A stretch of 64,000 nt of DNA from Nocardia niwae NBRC 108934 = DSM 45340 (GTDB lineage: Bacteria > Actinomycetota > Actinomycetes > Mycobacteriales > Mycobacteriaceae). Location of the stretch: the NCBI RefSeq assembly GCF_001613465.1, contig NZ_BDCK01000003.1, positions 62,001 to 126,000 of the forward strand. The letters are read 5' to 3'. Shown piece after piece: positions 24,704 to 34,890 of this stretch. Made by a program: the position numbers and the translations under genes. Under the pieces are notes generated by a model. That model was not told the DNA's origin. It was given only the letters and a program-made list of their open reading frames with translations, and ran no database searches. Numbering within the stretch: the first letter of the stretch is position 1; each line of letters opens with the position of its first letter.

Positions 24704-26365
24704 ATGCGCACCTCCGCGATCACCTCACCTCGTGCACCGGCCCTGTTCGGCGCACTGCTCGTCGCCGCCCTCACCGTGCCGATGCCCGCCGCGCAGGCCG
24801 CACCGCTTCCGTGGGCGCCGCCGCCGGTGAACAGCTGCGGTGAAGTCGGGTTCGATCCGCTGAATCGCGAGCCCGATCCCGCGCAACCGCCTCCGCCCCC
24901 GCTGCCGCCGCAGATCGACATCCCCGTCCCGATCCCGGAACTCACCCCCGTTCCGGTGCCCGACCCGCCGCAGGACAACACACGGATCGTTCCAGATCCG
25001 CTGCCCGAGAATCCGTGCGACAACCCATGCCCGGACATCAGGGACTATCCCGAGCACCCCGAGCCCGATCCGGATCCCAGCCCGACGCCCGAGACCGGCG
25101 CGGATGAGGGGACCGGCTCCTCCGGCTCGGCCTCGGGCAGCGCTTCCGGCTCCGGCTCGGGTAGCGGTTCGGGTTCCGGTGCGCCCGTGAAACTTCCGCG
25201 CGTCGAGTTCAAGCCGGAGGTCGAGCCGATTCCCGTTCCGGTGCCCGGCGGCCAAGGCGAGGAGCCGCAGCCCGCCCCACCGCAGGTGGTGCATCCGGCC
25301 GAACCGGGACCGCTCACCGCCCCGGTGGCCGCGCCCGTCGTCGAGTCGGTCCGGCTGGTCGGACAGGTGACCGGGCACGGCTCGGAGAACCGCACCGACA
25401 TGCGCTGGCAGGTCGACGGCACCGATCTCGGGTTGATGTGGGAGACGGCGCCTGGTGAGGTCGCCGTCGTCTTCGGCGACACCTTCGGCGAAGGCTGGGG
25501 CGTCGGAGGCGCGGGCAACGACGACCAGGACTGGCGCAGCAATGTCATCGGTTTCAGCACCGACCGCGAGCTGTCCGACGGTCTGACGCTGGACACCTTC
25601 GCCCAGGACAGCCGCTGCCACGCCGCGGAGATCCTGGGCAGCCGCAAGATCAAGAACTGGGAGACCACCACCATCCCGACCTCCGGGTTCGCCGTCGGAA
25701 ACCGGCAGTACCTCAGCTACATGTCGGTGAACAGGTGGAGCCGCATCCCCGGCCTGTGGTGGACGAACTACGGCGGAATCGCCTATTCCGACGACCACGG
25801 GCGTACCTGGCGCAAAGACCAGCATGCCAAGTGGGAGAACCTGTTCGGTCTCGGCAAGTTCCAGGTCGCGGCGATGGTGCCACAGGGCGGCTACGTCTAC
25901 ATGTTCGGCACACCCAACGGGCGCATCGGCACGATCGCACTGGCCCGTGTGCCCCAGAACGAGATCCTCAACAAGTCCGCCTACCAGTATTGGGTGGGCG
26001 GCGCCTGGGCGCCCGCCGCCGAGAACCAGGCCACCCCGTTGGTGCTCGGCATGGCCAGCGAACTGTCGGTGCGCTACGACCGGGAGACCGGGCAGTGGCA
26101 GATGGTCTACCTCGATTCGGCGCGCGGCGCGATCGTGTTGCGCACTGCGGCGAGCCCGCAAGGCGCGTGGACGGACGCGGTCCCACTGGTGTCCACCGCC
26201 GACTACCCGAAGTCCTACGGCGGATTCATCCATCCGTGGTCGACCGGCGACGACCTGTACTTCATGCTCTCGGCGTGGGACACCTACAACGTGTACCTCA
26301 TGCACGCCCGGCTGGAGCCGAGCGCGAACCAGGGTCAGCCCGCACGCACGAACCGCACCGGCTGA
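24704..26365 (+). CDS. Secreted DUF4185 domain protein
   Basis: Exported protein of 553 residues. ATG 24704 gives a signal peptide cut after AQA (before APLPW). Residues about 45-200 are a Pro-rich and then Ser/Gly-repeat linker (SGSASGSASGSGSGSGSGSG at about 25120-25180). The C-terminal 350 residues are a DUF4185 beta-propeller-like domain (VVFGDTFGEGWGVGG, GLWWTNYGGIAYSDDHGRTW, MYLD-type repeats). Related proteins may bind or hydrolyse glycans; mycobacterial DUF4185 proteins have been linked to arabinan degradation (endo-D-arabinofuranase). The last 31 bases overlap pxpC on the other strand. Confidence 0.78.
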   Translation: MRTSAITSPRAPALFGALLVAALTVPMPAAQAAPLPWAPPPVNSCGEVGFDPLNREPDPAQPPPPPLPPQIDIPVPIPELTPVPVPDPPQDNTRIVPDPLPENPCDNPCPDIRDYPEHPEPDPDPSPTPETGADEGTGSSGSASGSASGSGSGSGSGSGAPVKLPRVEFKPEVEPIPVPVPGGQGEEPQPAPPQVVHPAEPGPLTAPVAAPVVESVRLVGQVTGHGSENRTDMRWQVDGTDLGLMWETAPGEVAVVFGDTFGEGWGVGGAGNDDQDWRSNVIGFSTDRELSDGLTLDTFAQDSRCHAAEILGSRKIKNWETTTIPTSGFAVGNRQYLSYMSVNRWSRIPGLWWTNYGGIAYSDDHGRTWRKDQHAKWENLFGLGKFQVAAMVPQGGYVYMFGTPNGRIGTIALARVPQNEILNKSAYQYWVGGAWAPAAENQATPLVLGMASELSVRYDRETGQWQMVYLDSARGAIVLRTAASPQGAWTDAVPLVSTADYPKSYGGFIHPWSTGDDLYFMLSAWDTYNVYLMHARLEPSANQGQPARTNRTG

Positions 26366-27192
26366 CCGGGCCGAGTCTGCGCGATCGCGTCGACGTCCGC
26401 GTCCACCACCACCCCGATCACCGGATAGCCACCCGTGACGGGGTGATCGGCGAGGAACACAACCGGCTGTCCGCTCGGCGGCACCTGGATGGAGCCGAGG
26501 GCCATGCCTTCGGTCGGCAGTTCGCGAGTGACCTTGCGCGACAAAGGCGGGCCGGTGCGGCGGGCCAATCGGGCGCCGACCCGGTCGGTGTCGGCGGAAA
26601 CCTCCCACTCGCCCACGAACAGGGCAGCGGCGTCGGTGAACCAGTCGTCGCGCGGTCCGGGCACGGCCCGCACGGTGACGACGCCGGCGGGCAGCTCCGC
26701 GACCGGGGCGACATCCACGACCGGGATCGTTCGCGGAGAAGGCCCGACCGGCAGGCGATCACCCTTCACCAAAGGCTCCGGCCCCAGGCCCGACATGGTG
26801 TCGCGGCTGCGGGAGCCGAGCGTCTCCGGCACATCGATGCCGCCGCGCACCGCGACGTAACTGCGCAGCCCGACGGACGCGTAGCCGAGCCGGAGCGTCT
26901 GCCCGGGTTCGAGTTCCAGCACGCTCGCGTGACCCACCGGTCTGCCGTCCACGGTCACGGGCGCCGGCGCGCCCGTGACCGCCAGCATGACGTGTTCCTC
27001 CACGCGCAGCGCGAGTCCTCCGAGCAGCACTTCGACGGCCGCATGTCCCTCCGGGTTGCCGACCAGGCGATTGGCCAGCCGCAGCGACCCGCGGTCCGCT
27101 GCCCCCGCGGCGCCGACACCGGAATCGAACCACCCGGGCCGTCCGAGATCCTGGATGGTGGCGAGGGGTCCGACCTTTTCCACGACGATCAT
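26335..27192 (-). CDS. pxpC: 5-oxoprolinase subunit C (biotin-dependent carboxyltransferase-like)
   Basis: A 285-residue subunit of the ATP-dependent PxpABC 5-oxoprolinase, which opens pyroglutamate to glutamate. Family marks are the opening VVEKVGPLATIQDLGRPGWF, GAADRGSLRLANRLVGNPEG and the C-terminal FLADHPVTGGYPVIGVV. It is the KipA/DUR1 type. ATG 27192 overlaps the pxpB stop by 4 bp. The operon order A-B-C is complete. Without the PxpB neighbour it could be mistaken for an allophanate hydrolase subunit. Confidence 0.9.
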   Translation of the reverse strand: MIVVEKVGPLATIQDLGRPGWFDSGVGAAGAADRGSLRLANRLVGNPEGHAAVEVLLGGLALRVEEHVMLAVTGAPAPVTVDGRPVGHASVLELEPGQTLRLGYASVGLRSYVAVRGGIDVPETLGSRSRDTMSGLGPEPLVKGDRLPVGPSPRTIPVVDVAPVAELPAGVVTVRAVPGPRDDWFTDAAALFVGEWEVSADTDRVGARLARRTGPPLSRKVTRELPTEGMALGSIQVPPSGQPVVFLADHPVTGGYPVIGVVVDADVDAIAQTRPGQPVRFVRAG

Positions 27193-27890
27193 CGACCGTC
27201 ACCCGCATCGATGAATCGCACCGTGGCGCCCGCGCGGATCAGCGCGGGCGGGTCGCGCTCCGCATCCCACATCCTGAGGTCGGTGGTGCCGATCAGCTGC
27301 CATCCACCGGGTGTGCTGCGCGGGTACACGGCGCTGTATCCACCGGCGAGCGCGACCGCGCCCGCCGGAATCGACGTGCGCGCCTGCGCTCTGCGCGGAA
27401 CCGACAACCGGCCGTCGGGCGATTCCAGGTAGCCGAAGCCCGGCGCGAAACCGACGAAGGCACATCGCCACACGGTGCCGGTGTGCGCGGCGATCACCTC
27501 CGCGGGCGTGACCTCCAGCATCCGGGCCACCTCGTCGAGGTCGGCGCCGTCGTAGCGCACCGGGATCGACACCGGATCGGCTCGGAAGGCGCTGTCGGGC
27601 AATGTTCCACGGGAAACAGGCCGCTCCGCGTGCAGTGCGACCAGCAGCGTCGTCAGCGCCCGGCGGACCGCTTCCGCGTCACCGGGAGAATCGAGCGTCA
27701 GGAGTACCGTTTCCGCAGCGGGCAGCAGGTCCTGCACGCCGGGGACCGGGCGAGCCCGCAGCGCCGCTACGAGTTCCGCGACCATGTCCCGCCGCTGCGG
27801 GGTGATCAACAGCGCCCGATCGCCCGCCGCGCGGATCGCCTGCTCGGCCGCTCGCCGCTGCGCGCGCGTCACCGCGTCCTTTGCCCGCAT
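27189..27890 (-). CDS. pxpB: 5-oxoprolinase subunit B (KipI-like)
   Basis: A 233-residue partner of PxpC. The family signature is seen as FVGFAPGFGYLESP, RTSIPAGAVALAGGYSAVYP and TPGGWQLIGTT. The N-terminal part (RALLITPQRRDMVAELVAAL) fits the carboxyltransferase subunit 1 domain. It starts 9 bp after the pxpA stop and overlaps pxpC, so all three are probably one transcript. A parS-like 16-mer with two mismatches (27603-27618) lies inside it. Confidence 0.88.
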   Translation of the reverse strand: MRAKDAVTRAQRRAAEQAIRAAGDRALLITPQRRDMVAELVAALRARPVPGVQDLLPAAETVLLTLDSPGDAEAVRRALTTLLVALHAERPVSRGTLPDSAFRADPVSIPVRYDGADLDEVARMLEVTPAEVIAAHTGTVWRCAFVGFAPGFGYLESPDGRLSVPRRAQARTSIPAGAVALAGGYSAVYPRSTPGGWQLIGTTDLRMWDAERDPPALIRAGATVRFIDAGDGR

Positions 27891-27899
27891 GACCCGACC

Positions 27900-28655
27900 T
27901 CAGCCGAACGGCTCCACCGGCACGCCGACTTCATCCAGCGCGGTGCGGATGTGCCGGGCCATCTCCACCGCCGCCGGGGAATCACCGTGCACACAGATGC
28001 TGGCGGCACGCACGGCAACCTCCCCTGAGCCGTCGGGCGTCCGCGTGGCCCCGGACTTCGCGATCGAAATCGCCTGGGCGACCGCCTCCCGCGGCCCCAA
28101 TACCGCTCCGGGCGTGCCACGCGGAGCCAGCGATCCGTCCGGCGTGTAGGCACGGTCGGCGAAGCCTTCCCCGAAGAACCGTACTCCGGTGGCCTCCGCG
28201 GCCGCCTCCAGCTCGGTGCCGGCCGGGCCGAGCATCGCCAGCCGCGGGTCGTACTCCACCATCGCGGCCAGCACCGCGTCGGCCAGGCTGCGATCGCGCG
28301 CGGCCGAGTGGTACAGCGCGCCATGCGGTTTCACGTAGCGCACGCGATCCCCGGCGGCCTTCGCGAAAGCGTCCAGGCCGCCGATCTGATACAGCACCTC
28401 GTCACGCAGTGCGGCCGGCGCCACGGCGATCTCTCGCCTACCGAAACCGGCCAGATCGCGATACCCGACGTGGGCGCCGATCCGCACCCCTTTCGCCACC
28501 GCGAGAGCGCAGGTCCTGCGCATGATCGAAGGGTCGCCGGCATGGAATCCGCAAGCGATGTTCGCACTCGTGACGATGTCGAGCATGGCGGCGTCGTCGC
28601 CCATCGTCCACGGCCCGAATCCCTCGCCGAGGTCACTGTTCAGATCCAGCGCCAT
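27900..28655 (-). CDS. pxpA: 5-oxoprolinase subunit A (LamB/YcsF family)
   Basis: A 251-residue LamB/YcsF protein and the first gene of the 5-oxoprolinase operon. The hallmark N-terminus is MALDLNSDLGEGFGPWTMGD followed by SANIACGFHAGDPSIMR. RIGAHVGYRDLAGFGRR and YVKPHGALYHSAARD are the other conserved blocks. ATG 28655 has ribosome binding site GGGAGGA six bases upstream. With PxpB and PxpC it should recycle 5-oxoproline formed by non-enzymatic glutamine cyclisation. Confidence 0.92.
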   Translation of the reverse strand: MALDLNSDLGEGFGPWTMGDDAAMLDIVTSANIACGFHAGDPSIMRRTCALAVAKGVRIGAHVGYRDLAGFGRREIAVAPAALRDEVLYQIGGLDAFAKAAGDRVRYVKPHGALYHSAARDRSLADAVLAAMVEYDPRLAMLGPAGTELEAAAEATGVRFFGEGFADRAYTPDGSLAPRGTPGAVLGPREAVAQAISIAKSGATRTPDGSGEVAVRAASICVHGDSPAAVEMARHIRTALDEVGVPVEPFG

Positions 28656-28794
28656 GTGCGTCCTCCCAGCAGTGTGTGACAGGCCTTCCGATTCTCCTGC
28701 CCGGGCGTTCCCCTGGGCAAGGACGTCCGGTCCGCGCGACCTGGGTCACAGCGCGCGAGCTCGGGCGCCCGCGCCAAGTACGCTCGATCCAATC

Positions 28795-29610
28795 ATGGCC
28801 ACGTATTTCGATCCGAAGTCCTGGTCGCCGCTGCGGGCCGTCGATCTCGGCAAACGCCTGTTCGATCAATCCTGGCTGGAGCAATGGGTCGCGCTCAGCA
28901 CGGCGTGGATGGATCCGGTCGCCGACCTCGGCGCGGGCACCGTCACGGCGCTGCTGCCGGACGTTCTGATGACCATGCTCAGCGAGGGCATCCTGAGCCG
29001 GTTCGGGGGACAGGAGGTCAGCGCGACCCTGCTCGGCCACGACCTGCACGCCACCTTGCAGGTGCTGAAGGTGCGCCGCCGCGGCGCGCACTTCCAGACC
29101 AAGACGGTGCTGTCGCGATTGCGCTGGGACGATCACCCGATCGAGGCCGTGACCGTGATCGCCCACGGCGTCCGCTTGATCCCGGGCGTACCGACCAAGG
29201 TGCGCTCCGCCCGGCTCGATCTGATCGGCACCGTCACCACGGCGGCGCTGGTCGGGTGGCTCAACACCCAGCCGCTGGACTGGGACCTGGACGTGCACCC
29301 GAGCGGACTGATCCGCGCCAGGCACCGACGCCGGCTGGTCACCGCCCTGGTGGAGGCGTCCGTCACAGACAACCGGCTGGATATCGCCGTCCGCCGGGTG
29401 ACCTGGTTCGGCGTCCGCATTCCGCGACGCATGATCGACGTTCCCGCCGTGCCGCTCGAGCACCTGCCCAAAAACGCGCGGATCGTGCGCGCCGTGCGGG
29501 AGGGCGACCTGATCCGTTTCCGCGTCGAACTGCCGGACATCGCCGGGTCGTTCGATCTCGCCCAGATGCGCTCGGCGATCCTGGCCGGCACCACCCTGAT
29601 CGTCTTCTGA
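28795..29610 (+). CDS. DUF2993-like protein of unknown function
   Basis: A 271-residue protein. I start at ATG 28795 because the longer upstream reading runs antisense through pxpA. No clear signal peptide or membrane helix is present. The body has alternating beta-rich stretches (VSATLLGHDLHATLQVLKVR, ARLDLIGTVTTAALVGWLNT, IVRAVREGDLIRFRVELPDI) that recall the DUF2993/LmeA lipid-binding fold. LmeA of mycobacteria acts in lipomannan elongation, but this protein lacks its export signal. The 3' end lies 5 bp from the pcnA stop. Confidence 0.6.
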   Translation: MATYFDPKSWSPLRAVDLGKRLFDQSWLEQWVALSTAWMDPVADLGAGTVTALLPDVLMTMLSEGILSRFGGQEVSATLLGHDLHATLQVLKVRRRGAHFQTKTVLSRLRWDDHPIEAVTVIAHGVRLIPGVPTKVRSARLDLIGTVTTAALVGWLNTQPLDWDLDVHPSGLIRARHRRRLVTALVEASVTDNRLDIAVRRVTWFGVRIPRRMIDVPAVPLEHLPKNARIVRAVREGDLIRFRVELPDIAGSFDLAQMRSAILAGTTLIVF

Positions 29611-29615
29611 CCCGA

Positions 29616-31076
29616 TCAGCTCTGCGTCTTCCACCATTCGAGCAGCGCTGCCTCGGCTTCGTCCCGGGTGAGCGGGCCGTGGTCCAAACGCAGTTCCTTC
29701 AGGTGGCGCCATGCCCGCCCGACCTCGGGCCCCGGGGGCAGGCCGAGCAGCTCCATGATCGCGTTGCCGTCCAGATCGGGGCGGACCTTGGCCAGATCCT
29801 CCTGCTCGCGCAACCGCTCGATCCGCACCTCGAGTTCGTCGTAGGTGGCGCGCAGCGCGGCGGCCCGGCGCTTGTTGCGCGTGGTGCAGTCGGCGCGGAC
29901 GAGTTTGTGGAGACGGGGGAGCAGGTCAGCGGCGTCGGTGACGTAGCGGCGGACCGCCGAGTCGGTCCACTGGCCTTTGCCGTAGCCGTGGAAGCGCAGG
30001 TGCAGGAACACCAGCCGGGCGACGTCCTCGGTGAACTGCTTCGGGTACTTCAGCGCCCGCATCCGCTTGCGCACCATCTTCGCGCCGACCACCTCGTGGT
30101 GGTGGAAGCTGACGCCGCCGCCCGGCTCGTTGCGCTTGGTGTCGGGCTTGCCGATGTCGTGTAGCAGCGCGGCCCAGCGCAACACCAGGTCGGGGTCGCC
30201 TTCCTCCTGGTCGATGGCCTGCTCGAGCACGGTGAGCGAATGCCAGTAGACGTCCTTGTGCTGGTGGTGCTCGTCGATCTCCAGTTTCATCGCGGGCACC
30301 TCGGGCAACACCCGCTGCGCCAGCCCGGTCTCGCACATGACGTTGATGCCGTCGATCGGGTGCGCGCCTCCGATCAACTTGTCCAGTTCCACCCGCACCC
30401 GCTCGGCGGTGATGCGGTCGATCTGGTCGGCCATCGCGGAGATCGCGGTCCGCACCCGCGGATGCGGCTCGAACCCCAACTGCGAGACGAACCGCGCGGC
30501 GCGCAGCATCCGCAACGGATCGTCGTTGAACGAATCCTCCGGCGCGGCAGGGGTGTCCAGCACGCCGTCGAGCAGGGCGGTCATACCGTCGAGCGGATCG
30601 ATGAACTCCAGCGCACCGTCGGCGCCGATCTTCACGGCCATCGCGTTCACGGTGAAGTCGCGGCGCACCAGGTCTCCGTCGAGCGTGTCGCCGAAGGTCA
30701 CCTGCGGATTGCGGGACACCCGGTCGTAGCTGTCCGCGCGGAACGTGGTGATCTCCAGCTGCTGGCCGTCCTTGGCCGCGCTGACCGTGCCGAACGCCAG
30801 GCCGCCGGTGTCCCACAGATGGTCGGCCCACCCGCGCAGGATGTCCTGCACCACCTCCGGCCGCGCGTCGGTGGTGAAGTCCAGATCGGTCCCCAACCGG
30901 CCGAGCACCGCGTCCCGCACGCTCCCGCCGACCAGGTACAGCTCGTGCCCGCGCGCCGCGAACATCTCACCGAGCGGCGTCAGCACATCCGCCAGCCCCC
31001 CGAGCGTCACCGCCGCGGCGGCCAGCAATCGGGTACGTCTATCCAGCGCAGCGTCCTTGGACTTCGGCGAAACCAC
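29616..31076 (-). CDS. pcnA: CCA tRNA nucleotidyltransferase
   Basis: A class II CCA-adding enzyme or poly(A) polymerase-like protein, 486 residues. The polymerase core is YLVGGSVRDAVLGR (about 48-60) with the catalytic DLD (64-66). RRDFTVNAMAVKI (138-150) and DPLRMLRAARFVSQLGF (186-202) follow. An HD domain is fused at the C-terminus (LLHDIGKPDT, His306-Asp307). GTG 31076 matches the orthologue Rv3907c; the reading starting at 31340 adds residues unlike the family. It diverges from the mutT4-like operon, as in mycobacteria. Confidence 0.9.
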   Translation of the reverse strand: MVSPKSKDAALDRRTRLLAAAAVTLGGLADVLTPLGEMFAARGHELYLVGGSVRDAVLGRLGTDLDFTTDARPEVVQDILRGWADHLWDTGGLAFGTVSAAKDGQQLEITTFRADSYDRVSRNPQVTFGDTLDGDLVRRDFTVNAMAVKIGADGALEFIDPLDGMTALLDGVLDTPAAPEDSFNDDPLRMLRAARFVSQLGFEPHPRVRTAISAMADQIDRITAERVRVELDKLIGGAHPIDGINVMCETGLAQRVLPEVPAMKLEIDEHHQHKDVYWHSLTVLEQAIDQEEGDPDLVLRWAALLHDIGKPDTKRNEPGGGVSFHHHEVVGAKMVRKRMRALKYPKQFTEDVARLVFLHLRFHGYGKGQWTDSAVRRYVTDAADLLPRLHKLVRADCTTRNKRRAAALRATYDELEVRIERLREQEDLAKVRPDLDGNAIMELLGLPPGPEVGRAWRHLKELRLDHGPLTRDEAEAALLEWWKTQS

Positions 31077-31542
31077 GAATGAGCAGCTTACCGAGCCGGG
31101 ACAACGGTTATCGCAGCCCAGGCCCCCGCAGCAGTCCAGATATATAAGGACAGCGACATGAGCCCAGCCAGCGAGGTCCGCACAGCGCGCACCACCCGTA
31201 CCGACCAGCAGCCACCAGATCCCCGGATATCGCTCGCAACCTCGAGGCCCAGAGCACGCCGGCCGCCAGGCGGACTGCGCGTAACGGCCGACGCACTGTC
31301 CGCCACTGTGCGCCGATACCCCGATATCGCGACCTCGCACACCCGCGCACCCAGCTCACCCCGACCACGTGTTCCGAGCGAAACGCGACCGAGCATGCGC
31401 CGTTCGCGGCCCGGCTCACGTCCGAGCGACCGCCGCGTCCGCGACGAAGTCGCCAGCGGTGGTCGCTCTGACGCGAGCCACCAGGGGGCCGCGAACACCC
31501 AGCGCCGCAGGCGCTGGAAAACAAACACAGTAGGATTGCCAG
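31077..31542. promoter_or_regulatory. Divergent intergenic region between pcnA and mutT4-like gene
   Basis: The 466 bases contain no convincing gene; readings across it are arginine-rich and lack relatives. A short AT-rich TATATAAGG tract (about 31140-31148) could be part of the pcnA promoter. No operator or riboswitch is recognised. Confidence 0.45.
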
Positions 31543-32079
31543 GTGTCTCCGGCCGATCGCGCGAACAGTCGACGCCGCCAGCCTCGGCGCCGCGGTTCGG
31601 CCGCCAATGCCGCGAAGCCGCGGATGCGCACGGTGCGGGAAACCTCGGCGGGTGGGCTGGTCGTCGACGGCCTGGACGGCCCTCGGGAATCACGGAGCGC
31701 GGCGCTCATCGGACGCACCGATCGCCGCGGGCGGTTACTGTGGTCGCTGCCCAAAGGACATATCGAAGAAGGTGAGACCGCCGAGCAGACCGCGATCCGC
31801 GAGGTCGCCGAGGAGACCGGCATCAACGGTGTCGTGGTCGCCGAACTCGGCAGCATCGATTACTGGTTCGTGACCGACGGTCGGCGGGTACACAAAACGG
31901 TGCATCATTATCTGCTGCGTTCGGTCGGTGGTGAACTGTCCGACGCCGACGTGGAAGTGACCCAGGTCGCCTGGGTCCCGTTGAGTGAACTGGATTCTCG
32001 GCTGGCCTACGCCGATGAGCGGCGGCTGGCGGAGATGGCGAACAAGCTGATCGACCGGATGGAGACCGGCAAGCGATGA
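31543..32079 (+). CDS. Nudix hydrolase, MutT4-like (Rv3908 orthologue)
   Basis: A 178-residue Nudix enzyme. The N-terminal 35 residues are Arg-rich ([20 protein letters not shown]). The Nudix box is [20 protein letters not shown] then TGI (72-94), preceded by LLWSLPK. By gene order and sequence it matches Rv3908 (mutT4) of M. tuberculosis, which is assumed to clean damaged nucleotides, though its substrate is not settled. The start is GTG 31543. The stop overlaps the start of the next gene by 4 bp, so it is the first gene of the murJ operon. Confidence 0.85.
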   Translation: MSPADRANSRRRQPRRRGSAANAAKPRMRTVRETSAGGLVVDGLDGPRESRSAALIGRTDRRGRLLWSLPKGHIEEGETAEQTAIREVAEETGINGVVVAELGSIDYWFVTDGRRVHKTVHHYLLRSVGGELSDADVEVTQVAWVPLSELDSRLAYADERRLAEMANKLIDRMETGKR

Positions 32080-34664
32080 CGCGTGGACTGTTCCGGATCT
32101 TCGTAGCGGTCCTGACCATCCTCGGCCCGGTGACGACGCTGCCACTGCTCGATTCCGCGTCGTCCGTGGCGCAACCCGTAGGATCCGGCACTTCGACGAA
32201 TCCCAAATTCTTGAAGCTGTCCCTCGATTCGGTGACGCCGACCACAGTGACCACCAGCAGCGACTCGCAGCTCACGGTCGCGGGCACGGTCACCAATATC
32301 GGCGACCGCGTGGTGGACGACGTCAGCATCCGCCTCCAGCGGGCGGCGGCGATCACCGCGCCGGCCGGGTTGCGCGCCACGTTGCGCCTCGACGAGGTCA
32401 ATTACGATGTGAACGGCGACTTCGAGGACATCGCGCAGCGGCTGAATCCCGGCCAGCGCAAGCAATTCACGCTGAGCATCCCGTTGCGCTCGGAGAGCGG
32501 CGCCACGTCGTTGCGCATCACGGAACCGGGCGTCTACCCGCTGCTGCTGAACGTCAACGGCGAACCGGCTTACGGCACGCAGGCCAGGCTCGACGACGCC
32601 AGGTTCCTGCTCCCGGTGCTCGGCGTGCCGCCCGCCCCCGGTGATGAGGCTCCGTCGGTGCCCGCGCCCACCGATGCTCCCGTGGCGACGACGCTGCTGT
32701 GGCCGCTGGCCGATCGGCCGAGGCAGGTCGGGGGTCGTCCGGGCAGCGTGGACGGCAAGGTGGAACTCACCGACGACGAATTGGCCGCTTCGCTCGGCAA
32801 GGGCGGTCGTCTCGATCAGCTGCTGGCCGCGCTGGAGGGGACGTTGAACCCGGGCGCGGGCCGCGGCAACGCCGATCTGGCCTCGGCCGTGTGCCTGGCC
32901 GTCGACCCCGACCTGCTGCTGACCGTACGCGCGATGACCAAGGGTTATCGGGTGCTGGCCAGCCCCTCCGATCCCGACGGCGCGACCAGAGCGGGCGCGG
33001 GCGCCGAACAGGCGCAGACCTGGCTGGACCGGTTGCGTGCGCTGGCCGGCTCGATGTGCACCGTCGCGCTGCCGTTCGCGCAGGTCGATCTCACCGCGCT
33101 GGCCGCGGTCAACGATCCGGCGCTGTCGGCGCGCGCGATCAACGAACCGGCCGAGATCATCGACTCGATCCTGTCCACCCGGTCGGTGCGCGGGGTCAGC
33201 CTGCCGGATTCCGGCAGTGTCGACCAGGGCGCGGGCATCCTGTTGCGCAGTCACGGTTTCGGCACCGCTGTACTCGCCTCGACGGCGGCTGTTGCGCAGG
33301 GCAGCGTGGACTGGGCGCAGTCGAGCAGCGAAAGCGGCCAGGCCACGACCAGCGCGAACGAGGTCGCCACCACCGCGGAGCCGACGACCCCGGAAGTGGT
33401 GCGGCTGCCCGAGATCACCGCGAGCCAGCCGGCCATACCGGCGCCCGCACCCCAGGCCACGGGTACTCCGGCGCCACCCGTCGCGAGTTCACCCGCACCC
33501 GCTGCCGACCCCGCCCTGCACGCGGTGACGTTCGACATCTGGTCGGCGACGGCGCTCGCCGCGGTGGGCTCGAATCCGCCCACCCCGCCGTTCACCCCGT
33601 CCCGGGTGCGCTACGACGTCACCAACGACTCGCGGGCAGCACGCTTGCAGGATGCTCTCGGAGCGATCTCCTGGAGCGCGCTGCACCCAGGAGCGAACCG
33701 GTCACGTTCGCTGTTGCTCGTCCCGCCGCAGCAGTGGGGTGCGAACCGGGACGAGGCGACCGCACTGCTGCGCCAAGTCGACCAGCTGCTGCGCGGCAAC
33801 CTGGCCACCGCCCGTCCCTTCCACGATCTGGTGGCGCTGCCACCGGACCCGCAGCCCTACGAGCTGGACTATCTGTCCCAGGCGGCGCAGGACGCGGTGC
33901 CGGACCGGTTCCTGCCGCCCGTGCGGGAGCAGAGCCGTCGGATCACCGAGATGATGCGCGCGCTGGTGGACGTGCCGGAGGCCGAACCGACCCCCCACGA
34001 TTTCCTGACGCCGCTGCGTGACGACCTGCTGCGCGTGCTCAGCCTCTCGGATCGGCGCGCGGGCGACGCCGCGCCGCCGGACACGTTCGCCCAGCGGCGG
34101 CTTGACCAGAACACGCGCACGATGGACAAGCTCTATCGCTCCGTCACCGTGCTTCCGCCCGGCGGTGTGTACACGCTCGCATCCGAGCAGAGCCCTCTGC
34201 TGCTGGTCGCGCGCAACGACCTGCCGGTGGCGATCCGGGTCAAATTCCGGATCGAGGCGCCGGCCGAGACGGAGATCACCGACCCCGGCGAACAACAGCT
34301 CCCGGCGAACGGGTCCCGATCGTTCCAGATCCCGACGGAGGTCAGTGACAGCCGGAACCTGGTCATTCCGATCTCGCTCGCGACGCCGGAAGGCGTCGCG
34401 CTCGGCAATCCCACCCAGGTCTCGGTGCGTTCGAATGCCTACGGCAAGGCGTTGGCGATAATTACCGGATGCGCCGCACTCCTGCTGCTCCTGCTGGCCG
34501 GTCGCCGTTTGTGGCGCCGGTTCCGCGGGCAGCCCGATCCGGCCGACGAGGGCTTCGATCCGGGGACCAGGCGGCGGGTCAACCGGTACCGGCGAGCGCG
34601 CCTGCGCGTTCTGCGCGCGCAGGAACAAGAGCGCGAGCAGGAGCGGCTGCAGGAGACACGGTGA
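32076..34664 (+). CDS. DUF6049 family secreted membrane-anchored protein (Rv3909-like)
   Basis: An 862-residue exported protein. It has an N-terminal signal ([20 protein letters not shown]), an Ig-like domain ([20 protein letters not shown]) and a large extracytoplasmic body. An Ala/Pro/Thr-rich linker lies at about residues 450-475. One C-terminal membrane helix ([19 protein letters not shown], about 793-811) is followed by a basic, coiled tail. Its place before murJ is conserved through mycobacteria (Rv3909) and suggests a role with MurJ at the cell wall, but no function is established. It is translationally coupled to the Nudix gene. Confidence 0.8.
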   Translation: MTRGLFRIFVAVLTILGPVTTLPLLDSASSVAQPVGSGTSTNPKFLKLSLDSVTPTTVTTSSDSQLTVAGTVTNIGDRVVDDVSIRLQRAAAITAPAGLRATLRLDEVNYDVNGDFEDIAQRLNPGQRKQFTLSIPLRSESGATSLRITEPGVYPLLLNVNGEPAYGTQARLDDARFLLPVLGVPPAPGDEAPSVPAPTDAPVATTLLWPLADRPRQVGGRPGSVDGKVELTDDELAASLGKGGRLDQLLAALEGTLNPGAGRGNADLASAVCLAVDPDLLLTVRAMTKGYRVLASPSDPDGATRAGAGAEQAQTWLDRLRALAGSMCTVALPFAQVDLTALAAVNDPALSARAINEPAEIIDSILSTRSVRGVSLPDSGSVDQGAGILLRSHGFGTAVLASTAAVAQGSVDWAQSSSESGQATTSANEVATTAEPTTPEVVRLPEITASQPAIPAPAPQATGTPAPPVASSPAPAADPALHAVTFDIWSATALAAVGSNPPTPPFTPSRVRYDVTNDSRAARLQDALGAISWSALHPGANRSRSLLLVPPQQWGANRDEATALLRQVDQLLRGNLATARPFHDLVALPPDPQPYELDYLSQAAQDAVPDRFLPPVREQSRRITEMMRALVDVPEAEPTPHDFLTPLRDDLLRVLSLSDRRAGDAAPPDTFAQRRLDQNTRTMDKLYRSVTVLPPGGVYTLASEQSPLLLVARNDLPVAIRVKFRIEAPAETEITDPGEQQLPANGSRSFQIPTEVSDSRNLVIPISLATPEGVALGNPTQVSVRSNAYGKALAIITGCAALLLLLLAGRRLWRRFRGQPDPADEGFDPGTRRRVNRYRRARLRVLRAQEQEREQERLQETR

Positions 34665-34890
34665 CCGGTCCCGCTTCGCCGGGGCCACGTGAACGCCTGC
34701 TACCTGCGTCGATGTGGGGTACCGGGGTGTCGTGTGGCACGGTGGAGGACAATCACAGTGTCCCCGGGCCGGTTGGATCCGGAGGGGGGCCATGGACAGA
34801 ATGTTCGCCGACCACGGCGGACCGTTGCGGCGAGTCGCGGCTCACCGCACCGATGGGGGTGCGGACATCCCGGCTGGTACAGGAGGCATG

